The notes under the pieces are model-generated. The model saw only the letters and a program-made list of their open reading frames with translations, had not been told where the DNA came from and searched no databases. Source: Pedosphaera sp. (GTDB taxonomy: Bacteria; Verrucomicrobiota; Verrucomicrobiia; Limisphaerales; Pedosphaeraceae). From it: a DNA stretch of 34,278 nt. Position 1 is the stretch's first letter. Each line of letters opens with the position of its first letter. Both the position numbers and the translations under genes were made by a program. The DNA lies in contig JAQGPA010000110.1 in NCBI GenBank assembly GCA_028293325.1, positions 1-34,278 of the forward strand, written 5' to 3'. This document shows positions 1-7,622 of this stretch, in pieces.

Positions 1-181
1 TAGAGCATTGACAGAAATGATGTAGCGCGGCGGAGCGTGGATTTTTGACTTTGGGCGAGGCTTTGGCGAGGGAGCATGCCCAAGGTGGCCTGTGACCGAG
101 CCGAAACGAAGCCAAAAGTCAAAAAGACCGCTGACCTCACTAACTTTTCCGCCGCGCTACAGCATTTATGGAACTGCTCTA
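1..181. repeat. Quasi-palindromic MITE-like repeat element
   Basis: The outer 34 nt at each end are imperfect inverted repeats. Both arms carry TAGAGCA at the tip, then AAATG, then an identical TGTAGCGCGGCGGA (left arm 21-34; right arm 148-161 as complement). Further in, TTTTTGACTTT (42-52) is matched by its complement AAAGTCAAAAA (115-125), and the right arm has about 14 extra bases. No ORF fits inside. The layout resembles a short non-autonomous transposon or dispersed palindromic repeat. The left tip coincides with the window edge, so the element may extend further. The palindromy is directly visible; mobility is inferred. Confidence 0.6.
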
Positions 182-644
182 ATCAGCCGCCCTTCACCAG
201 CCTATCCTGCCACCGAAAACATTTTCAAAATTAATTATAACATCTTTGCAACTTCCCTGTCTCAGTAGTGTTCAGCATTAAAAGACCGGGTATATAAAAG
301 ACGCTTGCGCTTCCTCGGGCAATCCGTTATCCGGAACGTCGCTGATGGTCACACCCGGTCAGGCCGTGGTTGCCTGGCTGGAAATGGATCATCCGCAACG
401 CTCGTTCTACAGTATTTGGCTCCGCCAACTTAATTGCATCAGCGGCTGTTTGCACACCGCCTGAGTCATTCACAATTCTTACCCGTGCCGCGCAGATTCT
501 CTGCGTCCGCGGGATTGCCGGGGAGGAAAGAAATAGATCCTATGCGCCGCATCCGGTGCAGGGTGGGGAAACGGTGGGCAGTTGGCTGCCCCGGTAGCGC
601 ATGGTAATGGCGGCATCTGCTCCCATCATCATGCTCCGAAAAAG
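182..644. other. Spacer without a convincing gene
   Basis: About 460 nt between the palindromic repeat and the rplQ terminator. Short reading frames exist on both strands, but none has a recognisable motif, a good ribosome binding site or adequate length. Two small hairpins are visible: a 6-bp stem CGCAGA/TCTGCG at 491-505 and a 6-bp stem GGGCAG/CTGCCC at 576-591. An AT-rich stretch near 220-300 could hold promoter elements for something lying to the left, but no clear -35/-10 pair was found. Confidence 0.5.
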
Positions 645-676
645 AGAAAAGCCCGTTCATGCGAACGGGCTTTTCT
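645..676 (-). terminator. Rho-independent terminator at the end of the ribosomal cluster
   Basis: An 8-bp GC-rich stem (GCCCGTTC/GAACGGGC) with a 4-nt loop is extended by AGAAAA/TTTTCT to a perfect 14-bp hairpin. On the minus strand it is followed by further Ts (CTTTTTC). It lies 22 nt beyond the rplQ stop codon. Because the A and T tracts are symmetric it could also work from the plus strand, but no plus-strand gene enters it. Confidence 0.93.
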
Positions 677-698
677 TTGTTGAATTCTTTGGCTTCGC

Positions 699-1118
699 TT
701 AAGCCTTGGCGGCAGCGGCTTCCTTCTCGGGTTTGGTTTCCGGAGCCGGTTCGGCTGACGCTGGAACATCCACCCATTCCAAAATTGCTAACTGGGAGGC
801 ATCGCCCTGCCGTTGGTTCAGTTTCACGATCCGCGTGTAACCGCCGGGCCGTTGCTTCTGGCTCGGGGCGATCTCATTAAAGAGGATCTTCACGGCATCT
901 TCCTGATGCAACCGGGAGGAGGCCAATCGGCGGTCATGGACCGTGCCATGCTTGCCCAATGTGACCATTTTCTCAGCCACGGAACGCGCCGCCTTGGCCT
1001 TGGCCAGGGTGGTGGTTACGCGCTTATGTTTAATCAGACTGCAAACCAAATTGGCAAGCATCGCATTCCGGTGTGTCCCGGTGCGGCCCAACTTGGCGGT
1101 TCGCTTCAGGTGTCGCAT
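699..1118 (-). CDS. rplQ: 50S ribosomal protein L17
   Basis: L17 is a large-subunit protein near the peptide exit tunnel. The N-terminus (MRHLKRTAKLGRTGTHR) and the RxxxxxLVCSLIxHxRVTTTLAKAKA block are the family signature. The protein has 139 residues; its last 22 or so form an Ala/Glu/Pro/Lys tail beyond the usual core. It is the last gene of the alpha section, 7 nt after rpoA and just before a strong terminator. The ATG has no visible Shine-Dalgarno; the upstream sequence is AT-rich, ending in GTTTT. Identity is secure. Confidence 0.97.
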   Translation of the reverse strand: MRHLKRTAKLGRTGTHRNAMLANLVCSLIKHKRVTTTLAKAKAARSVAEKMVTLGKHGTVHDRRLASSRLHQEDAVKILFNEIAPSQKQRPGGYTRIVKLNQRQGDASQLAILEWVDVPASAEPAPETKPEKEAAAAKA

Positions 1119-1125
1119 AAAACTG

Positions 1126-2154
1126 TTATTCTGCGGTCATTGTCACCGGCGCGGCCTCTTCCTTGGGCGCTTCGAGCGTTTCCGCGTCAAAGGTCATGCC
1201 CAGGGTCAAGCCGAGCGTGGACAGCTTTTCCTTGATCTCGTTGAGGGACTTCTTGCCAAAGTTGCGGTATTTCAGCATCTCGGCTTCCGACTTCATCGCC
1301 AACTGGCCCACCGTGGTGATGTTGGCATTATTCAGGCAATTCGCGGCACGCACGCTGAGCTCAATCTCATTGACGCTCATGCCCAGCAGTTTCTTGAGCT
1401 TGGTCTTCTCTTCGTCCTGCTTGTCCACCACTTCTTCAAACTCAATCGCGTTCTTGTCGTAACCGACAAATACGTCCAGATGATGCTGTAGAATGGCCGA
1501 TGCCTGCGTCAGCGCGTCATCGGGCGAAATGCGCCCGTCCGTCCAAACTTCCAAAATCAACCGGTCATAATCCGTCCGCTGTCCCACGCGGGCGCTTTCC
1601 ACCGCATAGCGAACGCGGGTGACAGGCGAAAAAAGCGAGTCAATGGCGATCACGCCAATGGCTTGGTTCGGCTTCTTGTTTTCGTCACCAGGACAAAAAC
1701 CGCGGCCAACCTTTACTTCCAGTTCCATCTCGAACTTCTTCTTCTTGTCGAGCGTGCAAATGTGCTGCTTGGGATTCACCAACTCAATGTTCTGGTTGAG
1801 TTCGATGTCCCCGGCGAGCACTTCCCCTTCCTTGTTCACGGAGAGCAGGAGGGTCTGCGGTTCGCGGCTGTGAGCCTTGAACAGCACTTTCTTAAGATTC
1901 AAAACCAAATCCGTCACGTCTTCCACCACACCGTCAACCGTGGTGAATTCGTGCATCGCACCGTCGATCTTGATCGAGGTGATGGCCGCGCCTTCCAGTG
2001 AGGAAAGCAAAACCCGGCGAATGGAATTGCCAATCGTATGGCCGTAACCGGTTTCAAAGGGTTCGGCGACAAACTTGGCGTAGGTTTCCGTTGCGGTTGA
2101 CTCTTCCTTGGTCAACCGTTTGGGCATTTCAAAACGTCCTAAACGTACTGGCAT
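1126..2154 (-). CDS. rpoA: DNA-directed RNA polymerase subunit alpha
   Basis: The alpha subunit forms the dimer that nucleates polymerase assembly and contacts UP elements and activators. In this 342-residue form the N-terminal domain shows GYGHTIGNSIRRVLLSSLEG. The C-terminal domain shows ELSVRAANCLNNANI and FGKKSLNEIKEKL, the helix-hairpin-helix region, including the Arg matching the DNA-contacting Arg265 of E. coli. The frame is open six codons further up to a TTG, but the ATG at 2154 (MPVRLGRFEM) follows a weak AGAAAG and fits the family better. A short Glu/Ala/Pro tail ends the protein. It sits between rpsD and rplQ, the canonical alpha order. Confidence 0.97.
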   Translation of the reverse strand: MPVRLGRFEMPKRLTKEESTATETYAKFVAEPFETGYGHTIGNSIRRVLLSSLEGAAITSIKIDGAMHEFTTVDGVVEDVTDLVLNLKKVLFKAHSREPQTLLLSVNKEGEVLAGDIELNQNIELVNPKQHICTLDKKKKFEMELEVKVGRGFCPGDENKKPNQAIGVIAIDSLFSPVTRVRYAVESARVGQRTDYDRLILEVWTDGRISPDDALTQASAILQHHLDVFVGYDKNAIEFEEVVDKQDEEKTKLKKLLGMSVNEIELSVRAANCLNNANITTVGQLAMKSEAEMLKYRNFGKKSLNEIKEKLSTLGLTLGMTFDAETLEAPKEEAAPVTMTAE

Positions 2155-2186
2155 ACTTTTTCTTTCTGGCAAATGTAATCTGACCC

Positions 2187-2253
2187 TTCCGGTTGTTTCT
2201 CCCGCGCCGGAATGGCCCGTGTATTTGCCTTTTTATTGCTCTCGATGGAGAGC
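2187..2253 (-). promoter_or_regulatory. Two hairpins in the rpsD-rpoA spacer
   Basis: The 107-nt gap between rpsD and rpoA is long for this cluster. Read on the minus strand it starts with a perfect 6-bp stem GCTCTC-CATC-GAGAGC (2238-2253), beginning 8 nt after the rpsD stop. A second 6-bp stem TTCCGG/CCGGAA with a 14-nt loop follows (2187-2212). Neither is followed by a T-run, so they look like mRNA processing, stability or attenuation structures rather than terminators. Their role is inferred. Confidence 0.45.
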
Positions 2254-2261
2254 GGGTTTAA

Positions 2262-2870
2262 TTAGCGGGAGTAAAATTCGACGACTGCCTGCTCGTTGGC
2301 AATAGGCTGGATCTCGTCACGAGTAGGAATCCGCATCACGGTTCCCTTGAAGCCTTCCTTGTTCAGGGAAAGCCAATCCGGCACTGCCCGGCTCGTGGAC
2401 ATTTCCATGCTCTTGGTCGCGAGTTGACGCGAGACGCTGGTATCCTTGACTTCAATCACGTCGTTCACCTTCAGTGCGAAGGAAGGAATGTTGACCTTGC
2501 GGCCGTTGACTTTCACGTGACCGTGGCCAATTAATTGCCGCGCGGCCGCGCGGGTGGTGCCGAGTCCCAGATGGAACGCCACATTGTCCAGGCGCGTTTC
2601 CAAAATCTGCAGCATCGTCTCGCCCGTGACGCCACGGCGCTTCAACGCGCGTTCATACACGCCGCGGAACTGGCGTTCCATCAGGCCGTAGTAATAACGC
2701 AGCTTTTGCTTCTCAATCAAACCAAGACCGTAATCCGTGTGCTTGCGGCGCGACTTCGGGCCGTGGACACCGGGACCGTAATTGCGGCGCTCCAAATATT
2801 TCGTGGGGCCAAATATCGGGGTGCCGAAACGGCGGCTGATGCGAACGCGAGGACCTGTATAACGAGCCAT
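2262..2870 (-). CDS. rpsD: 30S ribosomal protein S4
   Basis: S4 is a primary 16S rRNA binder that nucleates assembly of the 30S body and helps maintain decoding accuracy. The 202 residues start MARYTGPRVRISRRFG. They contain the S4 RNA-binding domain (RLDNVAFHLGLGTTRAAARQLIGHGHVKVNGRKVNIPSF, about residues 93-130) and end in the typical VVEFYSR. The N-terminal region lacks the Cys cluster found in zinc-binding S4 forms. It lies 32 nt after rpsK. There is no clear Shine-Dalgarno. In E. coli S4 represses the alpha operon by binding its leader; here the neighbouring 107-nt rpoA spacer is a candidate target, which is inference. Confidence 0.97.
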   Translation of the reverse strand: MARYTGPRVRISRRFGTPIFGPTKYLERRNYGPGVHGPKSRRKHTDYGLGLIEKQKLRYYYGLMERQFRGVYERALKRRGVTGETMLQILETRLDNVAFHLGLGTTRAAARQLIGHGHVKVNGRKVNIPSFALKVNDVIEVKDTSVSRQLATKSMEMSTSRAVPDWLSLNKEGFKGTVMRIPTRDEIQPIANEQAVVEFYSR

Positions 2871-2902
2871 AACTTAAAAGCGAGGGGTTGAGTGTGTTTC
2901 GA

Positions 2903-3499
2903 TTAAACGCGACGTTTCTTGCGCGGACGACAGCCGTTGTGCGGGATGGGCGTCACATCCTTGATGACAGTAACTTCCAAACCGATGGCTTGGAGGGCGC
3001 GGATGGCTGATTCACGACCGGAACCAGGCCCCTTCACGCGGACTTCGATTTCGCGCATGCCGTGGGCCATTGCCTGACGGGCCGCGTCCTGCGCCACCTG
3101 TTGGGCGGCGTAAGCGGTGCTCTTGCGGGAACCTTTAAAACCAACCCGGCCCGCGCTCGACCAGCCCAGCAAATTGCCGTGCAAGTCGGTGATGCTCACC
3201 TGGGTGTTGTTAAAGGTCGCCAGAATGTTGGCAATGCCGCTGGAAATATTCTTGGCTCCCTTGGCTTTGATGATCTTCTTGGCATTGGGATCCTCCGCCA
3301 GCAATTCTGCGGCGGTTGGCGCGGCTGCGGCAGCAACGACTCCCTCGACCGGCTTGGGCGCGTCAGCGGCTTCCGCCGTTGCGGCGCCTGCCGCCTTCTT
3401 CGCGGGCTTGGCCGCAGCTTTTTCCTCTGCCGGAGCAGCGGCGGTTTCTGGTTTGGCTTCCTTTTTGGGAGCCGCTTTCTTTTTAATCTCGTCAGCCAT
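2903..3499 (-). CDS. rpsK: 30S ribosomal protein S11 with a long N-terminal extension
   Basis: S11 binds 16S rRNA in the platform near the mRNA exit. The conserved core runs from about residue 75 ([28 protein letters not shown]) to the C-terminal [13 protein letters not shown]. Ahead of it is an extension of roughly 75 residues rich in Ala, Lys, Pro and Glu, so the protein has 198 residues against about 130 usually. The frame stays open further upstream into rpsM, but the ATG at 3499 ([13 protein letters not shown]) sits 8 nt after the rpsM stop and is the natural start. The extension is low complexity and probably disordered. Confidence 0.95.
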   Translation of the reverse strand: MADEIKKKAAPKKEAKPETAAAPAEEKAAAKPAKKAAGAATAEAADAPKPVEGVVAAAAAPTAAELLAEDPNAKKIIKAKGAKNISSGIANILATFNNTQVSITDLHGNLLGWSSAGRVGFKGSRKSTAYAAQQVAQDAARQAMAHGMREIEVRVKGPGSGRESAIRALQAIGLEVTVIKDVTPIPHNGCRPRKKRRV

Positions 3500-3507
3500 A
3501 TAAAAAA

Positions 3508-3903
3508 TTAGTGAATGCCTGTCTTGGCATTGGGGTTCCGTTGCACGCCGACCGTCTTGCGCGGTCCCTTGCGGGTGCGGGCGTTGGTCTGGGTGCGCTG
3601 CCCACGCACCGGCAGCCCGCGCAAATGGCGGACGCCGCGGTAGCACTTGATGCCCTGCAGACGTTTAAGATTCATGCCCAACTCGCGGCGCAGATCGCCT
3701 TCAATGACATACTTCCCGTCCTGAATCGCATGCACGATCTGGGCCATCTGTTGTTCATTGAGGTCCTTGGCGCGGATGCTCGGATCAATCTTGGCTTTCT
3801 CCAGGATGATCTTCGCGTTGACCGGGCCAATGCCGTAGATGTAACGCAACGATATATCGATGCGCTTCTCGCCGGGAATTTCCACTCCAATAATACGTGC
3901 CAT
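3508..3903 (-). CDS. rpsM: 30S ribosomal protein S13
   Basis: S13 sits in the 30S head and forms bridges to the 50S subunit and contacts to P-site tRNA. The 131 residues open with [26 protein letters not shown] and end in a basic tail containing [18 protein letters not shown]. The ATG follows an AGGA-type Shine-Dalgarno, one of the clearer sites in the cluster. rpmJ is 8 nt upstream and rpsK 8 nt downstream, so tight co-translation is likely. Confidence 0.97.
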   Translation of the reverse strand: MARIIGVEIPGEKRIDISLRYIYGIGPVNAKIILEKAKIDPSIRAKDLNEQQMAQIVHAIQDGKYVIEGDLRRELGMNLKRLQGIKCYRGVRHLRGLPVRGQRTQTNARTRKGPRKTVGVQRNPNAKTGIH

Positions 3904-3911
3904 ATAAATTC

Positions 3912-4025
3912 CTATCCTTGCCGCTGTTTATGACGGGCATTCGAGCAAATTACCCGAATGACGCCTTTGCGCCGGACGACCTTGCAATTTTCGCAAAGCT
4001 TTTTTACTGATGCGCGAACTTTCAT
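3912..4025 (-). CDS. rpmJ: 50S ribosomal protein L36, zinc-binding form
   Basis: L36 is a tiny large-subunit protein. The 37 residues, [17 protein letters not shown] onward, carry the full zinc ligand set C11, C14, C27 and H32, so this is the zinc-dependent (C+) form. The ATG overlaps the infA stop as ATGA (4022-4025), which suggests translational coupling. The open frame extends 39 codons further upstream into infA, but that part is not L36-like. Confidence 0.96.
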   Translation of the reverse strand: MKVRASVKKLCENCKVVRRKGVIRVICSNARHKQRQG

Positions 4026-4246
4026 ATTTCTTTTTCGTTCCAAACTATCCCGCCCTTCGACAAATCGAACGGCGACATTTCCAATTTTACCCGGTCTCCC
4101 GGCTCCAACGGAACCGGGTTCCGCCGCGCCTTGCCCTTCCAATGGGCCAACACCCGATGTCCGTTGGCCAACGCCACCCGGTACAACGCGTGCGGAAGTG
4201 CTTCCACTACTGCGCCTTCAACTTCGATGGCATCCTCGCGGGCCAT
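4022..4246 (-). CDS. infA: Translation initiation factor IF-1
   Basis: IF-1 is a single OB-fold protein that blocks the ribosomal A site during initiation. The 74 residues open with [35 protein letters not shown] and end ..[17 protein letters not shown], matching the family. The strand 4-5 segment reads [13 protein letters not shown] where many bacteria have HISGKMRMN, a modest divergence. The first 40 nt lie inside the end of map in another frame. A GGAG motif 9 nt upstream of the ATG, inside map, supports the start. The gene ends in the ATGA overlap with rpmJ. Confidence 0.95.
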   Translation of the reverse strand: MAREDAIEVEGAVVEALPHALYRVALANGHRVLAHWKGKARRNPVPLEPGDRVKLEMSPFDLSKGGIVWNEKEI

Positions 4247-4992
4247 GTCAAAATCTCCGGTTCCGACTCGGTGATGAGCACCGTATGCTCAAAATGGGCA
4301 GACAGTGAACCATCTTGCGTTACCACTGTCCAGCCATCATTCAAAATTTTTACCCCGGGCAATCCCGTATTCACCATCGGCTCTATCGCCAACGTCATGC
4401 CCGGTCGCAATTTCTCCGACTTCTTCTCGTCTTTCTTATCGACAAAGTTCGGCACTTGCGGCTCTTCATGCATCGACCGCCCAACCCCGTGCCCCACAAA
4501 CTCGCGCACGACGCTAAACCCGTTGCCTTCCACGTAATTCTGTATGGCGCGCGATATATCCACCACCCGGTTTCCGGAAACTGCCTGCGCAATTCCCTCT
4601 TGGAGCGACTTCTCGGTCACATCCATCAACCGCTGGGCAATGACACTGCACCCGCCCACCGCCACCGTCCGTGCCGTATCACCAATAAATCCGTTGTAAA
4701 CCACGCCAATATCCAGACTGACAATATCGCCAAATTCCAGCCGGCGTGCTCCCGCCAACCCATGCACCACCTGGTCATTCGCCGAAATGCAAATCTGACA
4801 CGGATACTTCCGGTATCCCAAAAACGCGCTCTTCGCGCCGTAATGCTTGATCCGTGACGCCGCAAAACTATCCACTTCTTTCGTCGTCACGCCCGGCTTG
4901 ATCCAGGCCGCCACTTCATCCAGAACCGAGCCGGCGATGGCACATGCCGGCCGCATCGCTTCCAAATCGCGTTCGTTCTTCAGAATGATCAT
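4207..4992 (-). CDS. map: Methionine aminopeptidase, type I
   Basis: Map removes the N-terminal Met from nascent proteins with two active-site metal ions. In the 261-residue form the five metal ligands are all present: D94 (SLDIGV), D105 (GDTART), H168 ([10 protein letters not shown]), E204 (AIEPMV) and E235 (HFEHTV). The substrate-contacting H77 (VVHG) is also there. A TTG four codons upstream is possible, but the ATG at 4992 ([13 protein letters not shown]) fits the usual Map start. The C-terminal tail after EILT is encoded over the start of infA. In many bacteria adk lies between secY and map; here it does not. Confidence 0.96.
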   Translation of the reverse strand: MIILKNERDLEAMRPACAIAGSVLDEVAAWIKPGVTTKEVDSFAASRIKHYGAKSAFLGYRKYPCQICISANDQVVHGLAGARRLEFGDIVSLDIGVVYNGFIGDTARTVAVGGCSVIAQRLMDVTEKSLQEGIAQAVSGNRVVDISRAIQNYVEGNGFSVVREFVGHGVGRSMHEEPQVPNFVDKKDEKKSEKLRPGMTLAIEPMVNTGLPGVKILNDGWTVVTQDGSLSAHFEHTVLITESEPEILTWPARMPSKLKAQ

Positions 4993-5052
4993 TTTCCAAC
5001 TCAAATTTACGAAAGTGCCAAAAACCTAACCTACTGCCACTTCCGCCAAACT

Positions 5053-6465
5053 TCAAAGTCTGCCTCTGAGTCTCGGACCGCTGCGACCACCCCGTCCACC
5101 GCTCAGGAACCCGTCGTAATGCCGCATCAACAGATGGGACTCCATCTGCCGCATTGTGTCCAGCAGCACACCCACCATGATTAACATGCTGGTGCCGCCG
5201 AAAAACGCCGATACCTGGGACGGTATGCCCATCCAGTTGGTGAGCAGGATGGGAATGACCGCAATAATCGTCAAAGCGACCGCGCCTGCCAGTGTAATGC
5301 GGGTCATGGCGTTGTGCAAAAAGTTTGCCGTCGCCTGCCCGGGCCGAACGCCGGGAACATAACCGCCGCCCTTCTTCAAATCATCCGCAATTTGCAATTC
5401 ATTGAATTGTGTTGCGGTCCAGAAATAGGAGAAAAACAGAATCATCAGCGCATAAATGACCAGGTAAGAAAACGAGCCCGGATACAGCGCATTCGCCAGC
5501 GACGCGCACCACTTGATGCTGTAAAGGCTTCCCAGTTTCTGGAAAAGCATCTGCGGCACCATGAGAATGGCCGAGGCAAAGATAATCGGCATCACTCCCG
5601 CAAAGTTAAGTCGCAATGGCAGGAACTGTGTCCCGCCGGAATAAACCTTCTGCCCCACCCGACGTTGGGCATACTGGACCGGTATTTTCCTTTGCGCCTG
5701 CGTCAACGCAATGACTCCCGCAATCACAAATGCCATCAAAAGCACCAGCGCAATCGCATGTCCGAAATTAAAACGCGCATCGGTCGAATGTCCCGGAAAA
5801 AACATGTCCTTCAATCCAATAACGGCATTGGGTAATCGCGCCAGAATGCCGATGGCTATGATCAGGGAAATCCCGTTGCCAATCCCGCGCTCGGTAATCT
5901 GTTCGCCCAGCCACATCAATAACAACGTGCCGGTCGTCAAAATGATCACCGTCTGGATGCGATACCACCAAATATGCTCGGGATGCATCACCAGGCTGCC
6001 TGGAAAATTCGCGAAGCCCGGAATGGACTGGGGATTTTCCCAGCCAATCGTCATTAACGCGCCTTGGCCAAGGCAGATCAGCACGGTCAAATACCGGCTA
6101 TACTTGATGATTTTGACCCGGCCGCCTTCTTCACGGGCCAGTTTGGCCAGCGTCGGCACCACCGCCGTCAAAAGTTGAATCACGATCGTGGCGCTGATGT
6201 AAGGCATGATGCCCAACGCGCCCACCGCGCAGTTTTCCAAAGCGCCACCGGTGAACAGGCTGTACATTCCCAATGCCCCGCCCGCTGCGCTGTTGGCGGC
6301 ATGCAAATTGAAAAATTCCGACAGCGCGGCGCCATTCAATCCGGGAATGCGCACGTACGCAGCCAGACGACAGATGGCCAGCACCCACATCGTAAATACA
6401 ATGCGGGACTTCAGCTCCGGAATCTTGAAGCAGTTACTGAAGGTATTGGCGATGGATGCAAGCAT
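5053..6465 (-). CDS. secY: Preprotein translocase subunit SecY
   Basis: SecY is the channel of the Sec translocon in the inner membrane. The 470-residue product has about ten hydrophobic segments. The first lies near residues 22-40 after FKIPELKSRI. The conserved ERGIGNGISLIIAIGI motif is present, as are the cytoplasmic loop PVQYAQRRVGQKVYSGGTQFLPLRLNFAGVMPIIFAS and the PGQATANFL region. The C-terminus is Gly/Arg-rich. It lies between rplO and map, as in spc operons. Its partner secE is in the same window at 29936-30196. The start ATG lacks a clear Shine-Dalgarno. Confidence 0.97.
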   Translation of the reverse strand: MLASIANTFSNCFKIPELKSRIVFTMWVLAICRLAAYVRIPGLNGAALSEFFNLHAANSAAGGALGMYSLFTGGALENCAVGALGIMPYISATIVIQLLTAVVPTLAKLAREEGGRVKIIKYSRYLTVLICLGQGALMTIGWENPQSIPGFANFPGSLVMHPEHIWWYRIQTVIILTTGTLLLMWLGEQITERGIGNGISLIIAIGILARLPNAVIGLKDMFFPGHSTDARFNFGHAIALVLLMAFVIAGVIALTQAQRKIPVQYAQRRVGQKVYSGGTQFLPLRLNFAGVMPIIFASAILMVPQMLFQKLGSLYSIKWCASLANALYPGSFSYLVIYALMILFFSYFWTATQFNELQIADDLKKGGGYVPGVRPGQATANFLHNAMTRITLAGAVALTIIAVIPILLTNWMGIPSQVSAFFGGTSMLIMVGVLLDTMRQMESHLLMRHYDGFLSGGRGGRSGPRLRGRL

Positions 6466-6487
6466 GAATTAGTGGCAACGCGGAATG

Positions 6488-6961
6488 CTAGGCTTTTGCG
6501 GTTTGGACCGGCTTGCGCTGGATCACTTCGCACGCCCCACCCTTGGCTTCAATCTTGGTGCGGGCCGCGGCGCTAAAGGCATGGGCGCTCACCGTCAACT
6601 TCTTGGTGATTTCGCCGGTGCCGAGAATCTTGATTCGGGGAAGCCGGCCATTGGCCAGGCCCAGACTGCGCAATGCAGCTTCGTCCACGCGCGCGCCATT
6701 CTCAAATTGGTTCAACGCATTCAGGTTCACCGGGATGTATTCCACGGTATGGCTGGCGTTGTTGAAACCTCGCTTGGGAATACGGCGGATCAACGGCATC
6801 TGACCGCCTTCAAAACCGATGCGGACGGAACTGCCGGAACGGGCCGTCTGGCCCTTGCCCCCGCGTCCGCTGGTCTTGCCGTGGCCGCTGGATTCACCCT
6901 GCCCCAACCGCTTGCGGCGATGTTTTGCTCCGGGACGTGGTTTAAGATCGTGTAAACGCAT
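6488..6961 (-). CDS. rplO: 50S ribosomal protein L15
   Basis: L15 is a late-assembly large-subunit protein that reaches deep into 23S rRNA. The 157 residues start MRLHDLKPRPGAKHRRKRLGQGESSGHGKTSGRGGKGQTARSG, the Gly/Arg-rich L15 signature, followed by FEGGQMPLIRRIPKRGF and a C-terminal globular domain. It lies 4 nt after rpsE. In most bacteria rpmD (L30) would sit between these two genes, and there is no room for it here. Confidence 0.97.
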   Translation of the reverse strand: MRLHDLKPRPGAKHRRKRLGQGESSGHGKTSGRGGKGQTARSGSSVRIGFEGGQMPLIRRIPKRGFNNASHTVEYIPVNLNALNQFENGARVDEAALRSLGLANGRLPRIKILGTGEITKKLTVSAHAFSAAARTKIEAKGGACEVIQRKPVQTAKA

Positions 6962-6965
6962 AAAC

Positions 6966-7604
6966 TTAAGCTTTTATTAAAATTGTTGCCGCCGGGGTTG
7001 CCGGTTCTGCCTTCTTCACCGCGAGTCCGCGGCTGCGATAAATATCTTCGCGCAACCGGAGTTGCAGCAATGCATTCAACGTGGCCTTGACCACATTGGC
7101 GGGATTCTTCGCTCCCAACGACTTGCTCAGGATGTCCTTCACTCCGGCGGCCTCTAATACGGCCCGCACGGTCTTGCCGGCGATGACGCCGGTTCCGGGC
7201 GAAGCTGGCCGCAACAAAACCTTTGCGCCACCATAGTGCGAGTAAACTTCGTGCGGTATGGTCGATTCCTTCAATGCCACACCCACCATGTTCGCGCGGG
7301 ACAATTCGCCACCCTTGCGGATCGCGTCGGCCACTTCTCCAGCCTTGCCCAAGCCAATGCCCACCTTGCCCCGACGGTCTCCCGTCACGACCAGCGCGCT
7401 GAAATTAAAGCGGCGTCCGCCTTTGACAACTTTTGAGGATCGATTGATGAAAACGACCTTCTCGGTCATTTCCTGGCCGGTGCCGTCGCCGCCTTGGTTG
7501 TCGGGACCATCGCCCGGTCCACGGCCGCGACGCGGACCACGACCGAAGCCACGTCCGCCGCCACGAGAGTCACCGCCGCCTTGAGGTTTGGTTATTTCAG
7601 CCAC
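6966..7604 (-). CDS. rpsE: 30S ribosomal protein S5 with an Arg/Gly-rich N-terminal extension
   Basis: S5 helps unwind mRNA at the entry tunnel and affects decoding fidelity. The conserved double-stranded RNA-binding-like domain begins near residue 46 (TEKVVFINRSSKVVKGGRRFNFSALVVTGD), followed by GKAGEVADAIRKG and PASPGTGVIAGKTVRAVLEAAGVKDIL. The first 45 residues are rich in GGGRG, GPRRGRG and Gln/Asp/Gly. The chosen start is GTG at 7604 (MAEITKPQ), 18 nt after rplR, with no Shine-Dalgarno. An internal ATG at residue 46, preceded by CCAGGAA, could give a shorter form. Identity is certain; the start is less so. Confidence 0.93.
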   Translation of the reverse strand: MAEITKPQGGGDSRGGGRGFGRGPRRGRGPGDGPDNQGGDGTGQEMTEKVVFINRSSKVVKGGRRFNFSALVVTGDRRGKVGIGLGKAGEVADAIRKGGELSRANMVGVALKESTIPHEVYSHYGGAKVLLRPASPGTGVIAGKTVRAVLEAAGVKDILSKSLGAKNPANVVKATLNALLQLRLREDIYRSRGLAVKKAEPATPAATILIKA

Positions 7605-7622
7605 AGTATTGATTTGTTGGAA

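Noticed and set aside
1..181. A CRISPR repeat or attachment site reading of the left-end palindrome
   Set aside because: Only one inverted pair is present, with no regularly spaced direct repeats and no adjacent integrase or cas gene.
345..464. A 39-codon plus-strand frame (MVTPGQAVVAWLEMDHPQRS...) that looks partly protein-like
   Set aside because: It is short, has no ribosome binding site and no recognised homologue; it may be a gene remnant, but the sequence alone cannot show this.
370..597. A 75-codon plus-strand frame in the left spacer
   Set aside because: It starts at a TTG, has no Shine-Dalgarno or recognisable motif, and has a composition like its surroundings.
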